This document shows positions 1 through 6,840 of a stretch of DNA of 11,811 nt, in pieces (positions within the stretch are counted from its first letter, which is position 1; each line of letters begins with the position of its first letter). The notes beneath the pieces are model-generated. The model worked only from the letters and a program-made list of their open reading frames with translations, searched no databases and was not told where the DNA came from. The position numbers were made by a program, and so were the translations under genes. The stretch spans positions 1-11,811 of the forward strand of contig CAYJOG010000043.1 in NCBI GenBank assembly GCA_964371695.1, written 5' to 3'. The DNA is from CAYJOG01 sp964371695 [NCBI: uncultured bacterium]. GTDB lineage: Bacteria > CAYJOG01.

Positions 1-37
1 GAGCACCAATGTGCTCTGGCAGTACCCCGCCTCACCC
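1..37 (-). repeat. Dispersed hairpin repeat, copy A (cut by window edge)
   Basis: On the minus strand this reads as a G-rich stretch followed by a hairpin with stem GAGCAC/GTGCTC and loop ATTG. It aligns with 4655-4691 on the plus strand, 32 of 37 positions identical. Two of the five differences fall on opposite sides of the stem and keep the pairing (C:G here, T:A there). The outer GCCA/TGGC arm seen in copy B is present on one side only (17-20), because the window starts inside the element. It lies downstream of the glycosyltransferase gene that ends at 118. Confidence 0.6.
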
Positions 38-50
38 TCCCAGTGGGGGG

Positions 51-73
51 TTTGGGGGGCAAGGCCCCCCAAA
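51..73. repeat. Perfect 10-bp hairpin downstream of the GT2 gene
   Basis: The arms TTTGGGGGGC (51-60) and GCCCCCCAAA (64-73) are exact reverse complements around the 3-nt loop AAG. A weaker 7-bp G/C stem with one wobble pair (34-40 with 45-51) abuts it, and the copy A hairpin follows, so three hairpins stack in 75 bp just beyond the stop of the minus-strand gene. The structure could end or stabilise that transcript. No T-run follows the stem on the minus strand, so it is not a textbook intrinsic terminator. Confidence 0.5.
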
Positions 74-117
74 GAGCCTGTTTGTAAACAAGTTCAAAGA
101 CACATTTCGGAAAAGTT

Positions 118-2004
118 TTAACCTTTTTTTCTCGCCGCCACCAGCAGGCGGTCGCCCTGCATGGCCGTGTCCAGCCAGCGGGCCAGCAGGCCAAATAACA
201 GTTCCGAGATCGGGCCAGCCGCCGGTGTGGGGCTGGGCATTTCCTGGTCTTCCGCCACTGGGGGCTGCGGGGGTCGCTGGTTGAACAGGCGGCGCAACTG
301 GCCCAGCAGGGGCGGATTCGCCCCCGGCGAAAACAGCCGCTGCCACAGGTTGCGCCACAGCACCCGCAGTGCGCCCGGCTCGGTCACGCTGTCCATTTTT
401 TCGAGTACAAAACCTGCCCGCGACAGGGTGGTCTCCATGTTTGCCGCGCTCAACCACTCGCTGCATTGGGGCAGACGCCAGCAGCCCCCCGGCCCGGCCC
501 ATCGGCGGAAAAGGCCGCCGCCATTCAGGCACTCAAACACCAGCCGCCCCCCGGGGCGCAACCCTTCGCCCAGGCGCGCCAGATGGGCCAGCAGGGATGC
601 TTCCGTCATCACGGCGGTGTCACTGATTTCTCCCCACTGGAACATCACGTCCACCGGCTGCCGGTGTCCAGGGCCGGTCACTTCCACCGGTTGAGTCGTT
701 AGCCAGCCGGTGAAACCATCGTCTGCCCCCAGCACGCTGGTTTGGGTGTGGCCGGGGAGAAAAGCCGTGGCAAAGGCGGTGCGTTTTTGCCGCGGCACAC
801 AGCTTTGCAGAGGGACGGCGGGTTTGGGCGCTTCCAGCAACGGTTGCAGAAAAAGATGGCCGCAGCCGTTGCACCGGGCCTGACGGTGAATGATCTGCAC
901 CGCCGGGTCTCGCGGCTCGGTGAAAAAAGTGCGGGTCCAGTGCTGACTTTCGCACACCGGGCAGGGGTGCTCTGCCGCGCCCAACTGGGTGTAGTACACC
1001 CAGGGATAAAGCGATTTTTCCCAGGGTGTGAACAGGAACTTGCCGAGATAAAAATGGGCCACGCCCATCCATATGGCCACCTCCACCACCACGTCAATGG
1101 CCCAGAACACCACACGCCGCGAAACCGGCAGCGACTTTTCTTTTAACCGCCGGGGCAGCGCGCCCATCAGGGCCAGAACGTTTTTCAGAAACATGCCTCT
1201 GGTGATCCAGAGAAAAAACCGGTGGGTGGAGCGGTTGGTGAGGCGGCTGGCCATGTCCATTTCGTTGTCAAAACAGCCGTGGCCCAGCCAGTAAAAACGC
1301 CTGAGCAGTGATTCGAACGTATCGCGGTGGTGGTGGTCGGCTTCGCTTTTGGGGTTGTAGGCATAGTGATAACCCAGCAGCCGCACGCGCTCGCCCAGTT
1401 CGTTGTCGTCGCCAAAGTGCGGGTAGTTCTGATTAAAGCCGCCCACCGCCAGCAACACGTCGCGCCGGTGGCTCATGCTGCCGGTCATCAGAAAGGTGAT
1501 TTCGCTGCCGCCAAAGCCCCCGGGCACTTCGTTGAATTTTTTGTAGAGGTTGTATTCGTTGATGATGCCCCGGCTCTGGTGGGTGTGAATGCGCCCGCCC
1601 ACGCCCGCCAGCAGCGGGTTGTCGTAACCTTTCAGTATTTCTTCGAGCCAGTCGGGGGCGGGCATGGCGTCGCTGTCCAGCACGCACACGATTTCTGCTC
1701 CCGCCAGTCGAATACCCTCATTGCGGGCCTTGCCGGGGCCTTGGTTCTGCTGCCAGTGATAAAGCAGGCGCAGGTCCGGGTAGCGGGTCTGCCAGCCCTG
1801 CAGCATGGGGAGTGTGTCGTCGGTGCTGCCGTCGTCCACAATCACCAGTTCCCATTCCCGCAGGGGCACGGTCTGTTTCACCAGATACGCCATCAGCACG
1901 TTCAGGATGTCCCGGCGGTTGAAAGTGGGAATGATGATGCTGGCGCGCAGGGGTGCGGGTGTGCGGGGGGCTTCCCCGCCGGAAAAAGTAGGTGCGTCAC
2001 TCAT
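118..2004 (-). CDS. Glycosyltransferase family 2 fused to zinc ribbon and degenerate methyltransferase-like domain
   Basis: Likely transfers a sugar from a nucleotide-sugar to a glycan or lipid-linked acceptor on the cytoplasmic side. Of 628 residues, 20-235 form a GT-A fold: SIIIPTFNR, VDDGS (D57/D58), LDSDA (D110 and D112, the metal-binding DXD) and GDDNELGERV (199-208). Hydrophobic stretches near 263-282 and 298-325 suggest membrane contact. A CPVC/CNGC zinc ribbon (C348, C351, C378, C381) follows, then residues about 405-555 resembling a class I methyltransferase late half (LRPGGRLVFE, LSRAGF). The SAM-binding glycine-rich loop is not recognisable (VLGADDGFTG at the expected place), so methyl transfer is doubtful. 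The tail (about 575-600) is Pro/Gln-rich. I chose ATG 2004; an in-frame GTG at 2019 adds five residues, but a TATAAT sits only 4 nt before it. Divergent from the histidine kinase gene. Family 2 assignment is firm; the acceptor is unknown. Confidence 0.85.
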   Translation of the reverse strand: MSDAPTFSGGEAPRTPAPLRASIIIPTFNRRDILNVLMAYLVKQTVPLREWELVIVDDGSTDDTLPMLQGWQTRYPDLRLLYHWQQNQGPGKARNEGIRLAGAEIVCVLDSDAMPAPDWLEEILKGYDNPLLAGVGGRIHTHQSRGIINEYNLYKKFNEVPGGFGGSEITFLMTGSMSHRRDVLLAVGGFNQNYPHFGDDNELGERVRLLGYHYAYNPKSEADHHHRDTFESLLRRFYWLGHGCFDNEMDMASRLTNRSTHRFFLWITRGMFLKNVLALMGALPRRLKEKSLPVSRRVVFWAIDVVVEVAIWMGVAHFYLGKFLFTPWEKSLYPWVYYTQLGAAEHPCPVCESQHWTRTFFTEPRDPAVQIIHRQARCNGCGHLFLQPLLEAPKPAVPLQSCVPRQKRTAFATAFLPGHTQTSVLGADDGFTGWLTTQPVEVTGPGHRQPVDVMFQWGEISDTAVMTEASLLAHLARLGEGLRPGGRLVFECLNGGGLFRRWAGPGGCWRLPQCSEWLSAANMETTLSRAGFVLEKMDSVTEPGALRVLWRNLWQRLFSPGANPPLLGQLRRLFNQRPPQPPVAEDQEMPSPTPAAGPISELLFGLLARWLDTAMQGDRLLVAARKKG

Positions 2005-2023
2005 GGCCTGGGCCAGCACGGTG

Positions 2024-2029
2024 ATTATA
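2024..2029 (-). promoter_or_regulatory. Candidate -10 box for the GT2 gene
   Basis: A perfect TATAAT lies on the minus strand, 4 nt before GTG 2019 and 19 nt before ATG 2004. Transcription would begin at about 2017, which argues for ATG 2004 as the start. I see no good -35 at 16-18 bp spacing. Confidence 0.4.
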
Positions 2030-2048
2030 TCGGCATGTTTTCAAACCA

Positions 2049-2064
2049 CATTTTTCAAAAAATG
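2049..2064. promoter_or_regulatory. Palindrome in the divergent GT2/kinase promoter region
   Basis: CATTTTTCAAAAAATG has perfect 7-bp arms around a 2-bp centre. It is AT-rich in a GC-rich genome and lies midway in the 82-bp gap between two divergent genes, about 20 bp from the TATAAT on the minus strand and 23 bp before the kinase start. That is where an operator controlling both genes would lie. No regulator is identified. Confidence 0.35.
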
Positions 2065-2086
2065 AGCGCAAGCATTTATATACTGA

Positions 2087-4549
2087 ATGTCCATCACTGT
2101 GAACCATGAGGAAACATCTGGCCCGGCCCCAAACCCTCAGGAAGGTGAGAGTTTTCCTGATTTGCTGGCGCTGGCGCAAAACGTGCCGGTGGTGCTTTAC
2201 CAGTTCACGGTGTTTAACGATGGTGAACAGCGCCTCACCTACATCAGCCCCAGTCTGGAGCAACTCTTCCCCGTCAGCCGCGACGTGTTGCTGAGTGACT
2301 GGCAGGCGGTGTTGCAAAGTGTGTTGCCCCATCAGGCCCCGGTGTTTCTCGCCACGCTCGATAAGGTCATCCAGGAAAAATCTCCTTTTTATTTTCAGGG
2401 GCACGTGGAGTTTGACACCGGGGGGCTGAAGTGGTTCGAGTTCAAGGCCAATCCGCGCCAGACCCCGGCGGGCTGGGTGTGGGATGGCGTGGTGCGGGAA
2501 ATTTCCGAAACCAAAAAAGCCGAGCAGGCCCTGAAGGACATGGTGGACAGTTTTGGCGCCGACGCGGGTGATGACCTGCTGCGCCACGTGCCAGAGTTTC
2601 TGGCCCACCGCCTGGGTGTGCCCTGGGTGGGGGTGGGGCGTTATGTGGCCGAGCAGGACAAGCTGTGCGACTTTTTTTATCACCACTGTGGCCATGGCGA
2701 CGCCAGCACGGAATATGCCCTGGCGGGCACCCCCTGCCAGCGGGTGGTGGCCGAAGAGCACCTGCTGGTGGCCGATGGCGTGCAGGCCGTGTTTCCCCAG
2801 GTGGACTTTCTGCGCCAGTTTGATTTCAGGGGTTACGAAGGCCAGGCCATTGTGGACAGCCGGGGTCAGGTGATGGGGGTGTTGTGTCTGCTGAGCGACA
2901 AACCCCTGTCGGCCTCGGACTCGCGGGAAAATCTGCTGCGGGTGCTGGCGGCGCGCCTGGGGGCGGAAATGGAGCGCATCCGGGCCGAGGCCACGTTGCG
3001 CGACAGCGAATCCCGTTTCCGCACATTGGTGGAAAACGTGCCCGGCGTGATTTATCGCTGCGCCAACGACGAACACTGGACCGTGCATTTTCTCAGCGAG
3101 TCCATTCTGGATCTGGTGGGTTATCCGCCTACGGATTTCATGGGCAACGCGGTGCGGTCTTTTGAGTCGGTGATTTATCCTGAAGACCGCGAGCAGGTGC
3201 GTGTGGGTGTTCAAAATGGAGTGGACGCCCGCAGCCCTTACGAACTGAATTACCAGGTGATGCACCGCGACGGCTCCATCCGCTGGGTGAGCGAAAAGGG
3301 CCAGGGGGTGTTTGACGGAAAGGGCAACCTGTTGTGGCTGGACGGTGTGATTGTGGACATCACCGCCACCCATCAGGCCGAAGAAGCCCTCACCAATGCT
3401 CAGAAACTGGAAAGCCTGGGGGTGCTGGCCGGGGGCATCGCGCACGATTTCAACAACATTCTGGTGGCGGTGCTGGGCAATGTGGAACTGGCGCTGAACC
3501 GGCTTTCGCAAAACCCCGATCAGGCCAAGGATTTTCTTAAAAAATCAGGTCAGGCCGCCACGCGGGCCTCAGAGCTTTGCCGTCAGTTGCTGGATTACGC
3601 CGGTCAGTCTCCGTTCAGCACCCGCCCGGTGGACCTCAACGGCGCGCTGCTGGAAATGAGCGAACTGCTGCACACGGCGTTGCAGCAGAAATGCCCCGTG
3701 GCCTTTGACCTGAAGGGCGGCCTGCCCGCCGTGCTCGCGGACCCCACCCAACTGCGGCAGGTGGCGCTGAACCTGATGGTGAACGCCGCCGAAGCCATGG
3801 GCGAGCGGGATGGTCAGGTGAAGGTGGCCACGGGGCTGATGCGCCCCACGCCGGAGTTTCTGGCCGCCGCCATCACCGGCCAGCACCTGCCCGATGGGGA
3901 ATATGTTTTTCTTGAAGTGGCCGACGAAGGCGCGGGCATGGACCCCCTGACACAAAAACGCATTTTCGATCCTTTCTTCACCACCAAGGCCCAGGGCCGG
4001 GGCCTGGGTCTTGCGGCCACACTGGGCATCGTGCGCCGTCACGGCGGGGCGCTGCACCTCAAAAGCGTGCGCAACGTCGGCTCGGTGTTTCGTGTGTTGT
4101 TGCCCAAAAGCGAAAAACCCGCCGAGAAAAAAGCAGCCCCTGAAGTCCAGACCGTGCCCGTTGGCAAGGGGATGTTGCTGGTGGTGGATGACGACCCCAC
4201 GGTGTGCGAAGTGGCGCAGGATTCCCTGCAAATGGTGGGGTTTTCGGTGATCACCGCCCACAACGGCCTGGCGGCCTGCGACCTGGTGCGCAACCGGGGC
4301 AAGGAACTGGCGGGGGTGTTGCTGGACATGAACATGCCGGTGATGGGGGGCGAAGAGGCGTATCAGCGCATCCGGGCCAGTCACCCGGCCCTGCCGGTGG
4401 TGCTCACCAGCGGTTATCACCAGCATCAGGCCATGAAACACCTGCCCGATGACCCGGCCCTGGATTTTCTGGCCAAGCCCTTTACGCCCTCCCGGCTGCA
4501 AAACGCCATGCACCGGCTGATGTCCCGTCAGGCCGCGCCCACGGCGTGA
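2087..4549 (+). CDS. Soluble hybrid sensor histidine kinase PAS-GAF-PAS-HisKA-HATPase-REC
   Basis: Senses a signal, autophosphorylates on His and passes phosphate to its own receiver Asp. Of 820 residues: PAS about 25-145, GAF-like about 163-300, PAS plus PAC about 305-430 (FRTLVENVPGVIY, MHRDGSIRWV). HisKA has IAHDFNN with H453, the HDFNN type common in soluble hybrid kinases. HATPase shows the N-box (N566), the G1 motif DEGAGMD (from D613) and GLGL (639-642). The receiver has acidic residues D701-D703, phospho-acceptor D747 in LDMNMPVMGG, a Thr/Ser at LTSG, and K797 in AKPF. No signal peptide or membrane segment is visible, so it is cytoplasmic. All catalytic residues are present. No separate response regulator or histidine phosphotransfer protein lies in the window. 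There is no Shine-Dalgarno before ATG 2087; a TATACT ends 2 nt before it, so GTG 2099, in frame, is an alternative start. Confidence 0.93.
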   Translation: MSITVNHEETSGPAPNPQEGESFPDLLALAQNVPVVLYQFTVFNDGEQRLTYISPSLEQLFPVSRDVLLSDWQAVLQSVLPHQAPVFLATLDKVIQEKSPFYFQGHVEFDTGGLKWFEFKANPRQTPAGWVWDGVVREISETKKAEQALKDMVDSFGADAGDDLLRHVPEFLAHRLGVPWVGVGRYVAEQDKLCDFFYHHCGHGDASTEYALAGTPCQRVVAEEHLLVADGVQAVFPQVDFLRQFDFRGYEGQAIVDSRGQVMGVLCLLSDKPLSASDSRENLLRVLAARLGAEMERIRAEATLRDSESRFRTLVENVPGVIYRCANDEHWTVHFLSESILDLVGYPPTDFMGNAVRSFESVIYPEDREQVRVGVQNGVDARSPYELNYQVMHRDGSIRWVSEKGQGVFDGKGNLLWLDGVIVDITATHQAEEALTNAQKLESLGVLAGGIAHDFNNILVAVLGNVELALNRLSQNPDQAKDFLKKSGQAATRASELCRQLLDYAGQSPFSTRPVDLNGALLEMSELLHTALQQKCPVAFDLKGGLPAVLADPTQLRQVALNLMVNAAEAMGERDGQVKVATGLMRPTPEFLAAAITGQHLPDGEYVFLEVADEGAGMDPLTQKRIFDPFFTTKAQGRGLGLAATLGIVRRHGGALHLKSVRNVGSVFRVLLPKSEKPAEKKAAPEVQTVPVGKGMLLVVDDDPTVCEVAQDSLQMVGFSVITAHNGLAACDLVRNRGKELAGVLLDMNMPVMGGEEAYQRIRASHPALPVVLTSGYHQHQAMKHLPDDPALDFLAKPFTPSRLQNAMHRLMSRQAAPTA

Positions 4550-4629
4550 GGCCCTGTGTTTACGGCTCCCAGAGCATTTCCAAAGTAGATGTGACCATCC
4601 GCCAATGGTGGTGACACCCGTGGCCAGAG

Positions 4630-4750
4630 GCCATGGATGGCCGTTCCCGCCGCCGGGCGAGGCGGGGTTTTGCCAGAGCATATTGATGCTCTGGCCCGCC
4701 GAGCGGGCATCCACGGATGGATGCCCTGGAGCCAGGCGCCATGGATGGCC
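4630..4750. repeat. 13-bp direct repeats flanking hairpin copy B
   Basis: GCCATGGATGGCC occurs at 4630-4642 and again at 4738-4750. Each copy is itself a near-palindrome (GGCCA..TGGCC). Between them lie the copy B hairpin and an 8-bp stem GGGCATCC/GGATGCCC with the same CATCC/GGATG theme. The set looks like one composite palindromic element. Confidence 0.5.
4655..4695 (+). repeat. Dispersed hairpin repeat, copy B
   Basis: The perfect 10-bp stem GCCAGAGCAT (4672-4681) and ATGCTCTGGC (4686-4695) closes a 4-nt ATTG loop, preceded by GGGCGAGGCGGGG. It matches minus-strand positions 37-1 of the window at 32 of 37 sites. The loop is identical and one stem pair has changed on both sides. Confidence 0.6.
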
Positions 4751-4814
4751 AATCTTCCAGCGGGCATAGTTGGGCACTTACCCACCCCGGCGCTGTCGCG
4801 CCGCTTGTCGCGCC

Positions 4815-4836
4815 CGGCAGCATCAACATGCTGCCG
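4815..4836. repeat. Perfect 9-bp hairpin
   Basis: CGGCAGCAT (4815-4823) and ATGCTGCCG (4828-4836) pair around the loop CAAC. The inner GCAT-N4-ATGC design is the same as in copy B, suggesting a related element. Confidence 0.45.
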
Positions 4837-4868
4837 CTGCCCCAAAAGACCTCCCCCGACAATTGTAA

Positions 4869-4886
4869 GGTTTCACGGATGAAACC
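4869..4886. repeat. Perfect 7-bp hairpin
   Basis: GGTTTCA (4869-4875) and TGAAACC (4880-4886) pair around CGGA. No T-run follows, so it is not called a terminator. It marks the end of the structured part of the spacer. Confidence 0.35.
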
Positions 4887-4999
4887 GGCGAACCAGACAA
4901 AAAACCGGGCAGGTTCTTCACGCTTCGTTATCCAGCCAGCTTTCTCGTCTACATCTTCTGTGACTTTGCTCTAGCAGGGTATTGCATGGCGCCGCGCCC

Positions 5000-6124
5000 A
5001 TGGATAATCAACCCGCCGTGCCGCCTGTTTCCCTGATGCTGCTCACCCCCACCCTGCACCTGGGCGGGGCCGAGCGCGTGATGCTCACGCTGCTGCAACA
5101 TTTTGACCGGCGGCGGTTTGACCTGTCACTCACAACATTTGGCGGCCAGGGCGAGTTGCTGAGCCAGACGCCGCCAGACGTGGCCCGGTTTTCGTTGGGT
5201 CAGGAGCGCGCCAGCCGGTGTCTTTTCCCCCTCATGGCGCTGCTGAAACAGAAGCGGCCCGACGTGCTGCTGGTGAATGGCCACCACACCGGCGCGGCGG
5301 CCCTCCTGGCCCGCGCCCTGTCCCGCGTGCCGGTGAAGGTGGTCATCCGCGCCACGTTTTTTCAGCCCCCGGCCACCGGGGCGGAACAGTGGCAGGCGGG
5401 GGCAAACAGCCTGTTCCACCAGTCGCGGTGGATTTTTCCCTTTGCCGACGCCGTGGTGGCCCAGACGGAAACCATGGCCGGAAACATCCGCCGCCACTGC
5501 CGCATACGACCCCAGAAAGTGCTGGCCCTGCCCAACCCGGTGGATGTCTCCGCCCTGCGTGGGAAAGCGGACGAAACGGTGAATCCCTATTTCGGTGAAG
5601 GGCCGCATCTGCTTTCGGTGGGCCGGCTGGAAACCATCAAGGACATCCCCACACTGCTTCATGCCGCCGCCCTTTTTCAGGCGACACACGGTGGAACACT
5701 GACCGTGGTGGGAGACGGCCCCGAAAAGGAAAACCTGCAAAAGCTGGCCGCCACGCTGCCACTGAAAGTGCATTGGACCGGTGCGCTGGCCAATCCCTTT
5801 CCGTGGTTTGCCCATGCGGACCTTTTTGTGATGAGCAGCCGGTTCGACACCTTCCCCGGCGCACTGCTGGAGGCTCACGCCTTTGGCATTCCCAGCGTGT
5901 CCACCGACTGCCCAGATGGGCCGCGAAACATCATTGTGCCCGGCAAAACCGGCTTGCTCAGCCCGGTGGGAGACGCAGCGGCGCTGGCCGGGGCCATGAC
6001 CACCCTGCTGGGACCGCAGAGCCAATTTGACCGCGATGCCGCCCTGGCGGTGGCCGCCCGCCACAACGCCCCCGCCGCCACGGCCCGTTATGAAGAGGTG
6101 TTGTTGGGTGTGGCGGGTGTGTAA
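5000..6124 (+). CDS. Glycosyltransferase family 4 (GT-B fold)
   Basis: Retaining transferase that adds a sugar from a nucleotide-sugar to a growing polysaccharide or lipid-linked glycan, probably at the inner face of the membrane. Of 374 residues, the N-terminal half carries the glycine-rich acceptor-side motif GGAERVM (22-28). The C-terminal half carries SVGRLETIK (206-214, with R209 and K214 as likely donor-phosphate ligands), GDGP (238-241) and FDTFPGALLEAHAFGIP. The usual E-x7-E signature is D283-x7-E291: the first Glu is Asp. The length is normal for GT4. I chose ATG 5000; an in-frame TTG at 4982 adds six residues but has AGGG only 2 nt before it. The gene is alone on its strand here and ends 1 bp from the convergent vapC. 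With the GT2 gene it suggests a cell-surface glycan locus, but the sugar is not predictable. Confidence 0.9.
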   Translation: MDNQPAVPPVSLMLLTPTLHLGGAERVMLTLLQHFDRRRFDLSLTTFGGQGELLSQTPPDVARFSLGQERASRCLFPLMALLKQKRPDVLLVNGHHTGAAALLARALSRVPVKVVIRATFFQPPATGAEQWQAGANSLFHQSRWIFPFADAVVAQTETMAGNIRRHCRIRPQKVLALPNPVDVSALRGKADETVNPYFGEGPHLLSVGRLETIKDIPTLLHAAALFQATHGGTLTVVGDGPEKENLQKLAATLPLKVHWTGALANPFPWFAHADLFVMSSRFDTFPGALLEAHAFGIPSVSTDCPDGPRNIIVPGKTGLLSPVGDAAALAGAMTTLLGPQSQFDRDAALAVAARHNAPAATARYEEVLLGVAGV

Positions 6125-6125
6125 A

Positions 6126-6512
6126 TCAGGGGTTTTTGCCTTTTTTTGGAAAATAACGCACACCTTCAAGCCCCTTGAAATCCTCATCCAGGGTCCAGAG
6201 TTCCGCCCCGTGGGCGCGGGTGGTGGCCAAGATGAGGCTGTCCGCCATCGCCAAACCCTGCTGCTGAGCCAGTCGGGCGGCAGACAGAGCAATGGCGCTG
6301 TCCACCGGAACCACCACCCCCTCCATCATGGCGCCAGTGTGCCTCATCGCCAGACCTTCCTCCGTGTGGCGACTCAACACCTTGAACACTTCAAACAGGC
6401 AAATGACGGGAACCAGCAGTCGCTCTGTTTCCTCCAGAGCCTGTGAAAGTTGCCGGGCGTGGGGGCCGCCGGTGAAATACTCAATCCATGCGCTGGAATC
6501 AAGCGCAATCAA
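6126..6512 (-). CDS. vapC: PIN-domain ribonuclease toxin, VapC family
   Basis: Mg-dependent endoribonuclease toxin of a type II toxin-antitoxin system; VapC enzymes usually cleave tRNA or rRNA. The 128 residues form one PIN domain with the full acidic set: D5 in IALDSSAWIEYF, E41 in CLFEVFKVL, D91 in MADSLILATT, and D109/D111 in TLDEDF. The length is typical. The start is TTG at 6512, supported by AGAGGA at 6519-6524 with a 6-nt spacer and by a stop-start overlap (TTGA) with the antitoxin gene just upstream. The gene ends 1 bp from the stop of the convergent GT4 gene with no visible terminator between, so transcripts may run into each other antisense. Catalytic residues are intact. The RNA target cannot be read from sequence. 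Confidence 0.9.
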   Translation of the reverse strand: MIALDSSAWIEYFTGGPHARQLSQALEETERLLVPVICLFEVFKVLSRHTEEGLAMRHTGAMMEGVVVPVDSAIALSAARLAQQQGLAMADSLILATTRAHGAELWTLDEDFKGLEGVRYFPKKGKNP

Positions 6513-6736
6513 TACCGGTCCTCTTTTTCCCGCTCAAAATGAATGGGTATTCCCTTCAGGCTGCCCATCAGGCTTTTAAGAGGGCACACCGGCACCAGAT
6601 GAATCTGCCCGTCAAAAGCCAGAAACCGGAGTTTCTGGCCGGGCAGGATGCCCATGGCCTCGCGCACCAGCTTGGGAATGACGATTTGATACTTCGGAGA
6701 AACCGTCACGGTTTTTTCGACAGTTACGACATCCAT
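6509..6736 (-). CDS. vapB: AbrB/SpoVT-type antitoxin, VapB family
   Basis: Antitoxin that binds and inhibits VapC and normally represses its own operon with the toxin as co-repressor. Of 75 residues, the first 47 or so form a swapped-hairpin AbrB DNA-binding domain: TVSPKYQIVIPKLVREAMGILPGQ matches the family pattern of a beta strand, IPK, a short helix and LKPG-like turn. The C-terminal tail (KGIPIHFEREKEDRY) is the expected toxin-binding segment. I chose ATG 6736; an in-frame TTG at 6754 would place the start inside the putative operator. There is no Shine-Dalgarno, and a TACAAT lies 6 nt before the ATG. It overlaps vapC by 4 nt, so toxin translation is probably coupled. Confidence 0.88.
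   Translation of the reverse strand: MDVVTVEKTVTVSPKYQIVIPKLVREAMGILPGQKLRFLAFDGQIHLVPVCPLKSLMGSLKGIPIHFEREKEDRY
6519..6524 (-). promoter_or_regulatory. Shine-Dalgarno deciding the vapC TTG start
   Basis: AGAGGA on the minus strand lies 6 nt upstream of TTG 6512, inside the end of vapB. It supports the rare start codon over any internal ATG. Confidence 0.6.
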
Positions 6737-6742
6737 GCCAAT

Positions 6743-6774
6743 ATTGTAAAACAAAATCTAAAATCGTTCTACAA
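6743..6774 (-). promoter_or_regulatory. Candidate vapBC promoter and autoregulatory inverted repeat
   Basis: An AT-rich island directly before vapB. On the plus strand, arms TTGTAAAACAA (6744-6754) and TCGTTCTACAA (6764-6774) form an inverted repeat matching at 9 of 11 positions around a 9-bp AT-rich centre. The half-site is TTGTARAACRA. The inner arm overlaps TACAAT (6748-6743 on the minus strand), a -10-like box 6 nt before the ATG. This is the expected place and symmetry for binding by a dimeric AbrB-type antitoxin. Confidence 0.45.
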
Positions 6775-6840
6775 ATTCCTGAAGAACAGGCTCTGCCGCC
6801 TGGTTTTCCCAAGCCGCCGCGCAAGGCCCGCCCCATGGCC

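Larger units (their letters stand above)
4550..4999. other. Hairpin-rich non-coding spacer between kinase and GT4 genes
   Basis: About 450 bp with no convincing gene. It holds, in order: the stem ACCAT/ATGGT (near 4594-4609); a 13-bp direct repeat GCCATGGATGGCC at 4630-4642 and 4738-4750; hairpin copy B (4655-4695); the stem GGGCATCC/GGATGCCC (4705-4712, 4719-4726); a 9-bp perfect hairpin (4815-4836); and a 7-bp perfect hairpin (4869-4886). From 4890 to 4980 the sequence is plain and may hold the GT4 promoter, though I see no clear box. Small open frames here (for example 4717-4974) run through the palindromes and lack ribosome-binding sites. Confidence 0.6.

Noticed and set aside
51-73. Intrinsic terminator of the GT2 gene
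   Set aside because: The stem is strong, but no T-run follows it on the minus strand, so it is listed only as a hairpin.
1997-3511. 504-codon open frame antisense to the kinase gene
   Set aside because: The translation is rich in His, Gln and Gly with no recognisable domain. It is the GC-skewed shadow of the well-supported kinase frame.
3569-4777. 402-codon antisense frame over the kinase 3' half and spacer
   Set aside because: Composition is shadow-like (His/Gly/Gln-rich), with no motif and no ribosome-binding site.
4717-4974. Small open frames in the hairpin-rich spacer
   Set aside because: They run through palindromes, have no Shine-Dalgarno and encode no recognisable domain.
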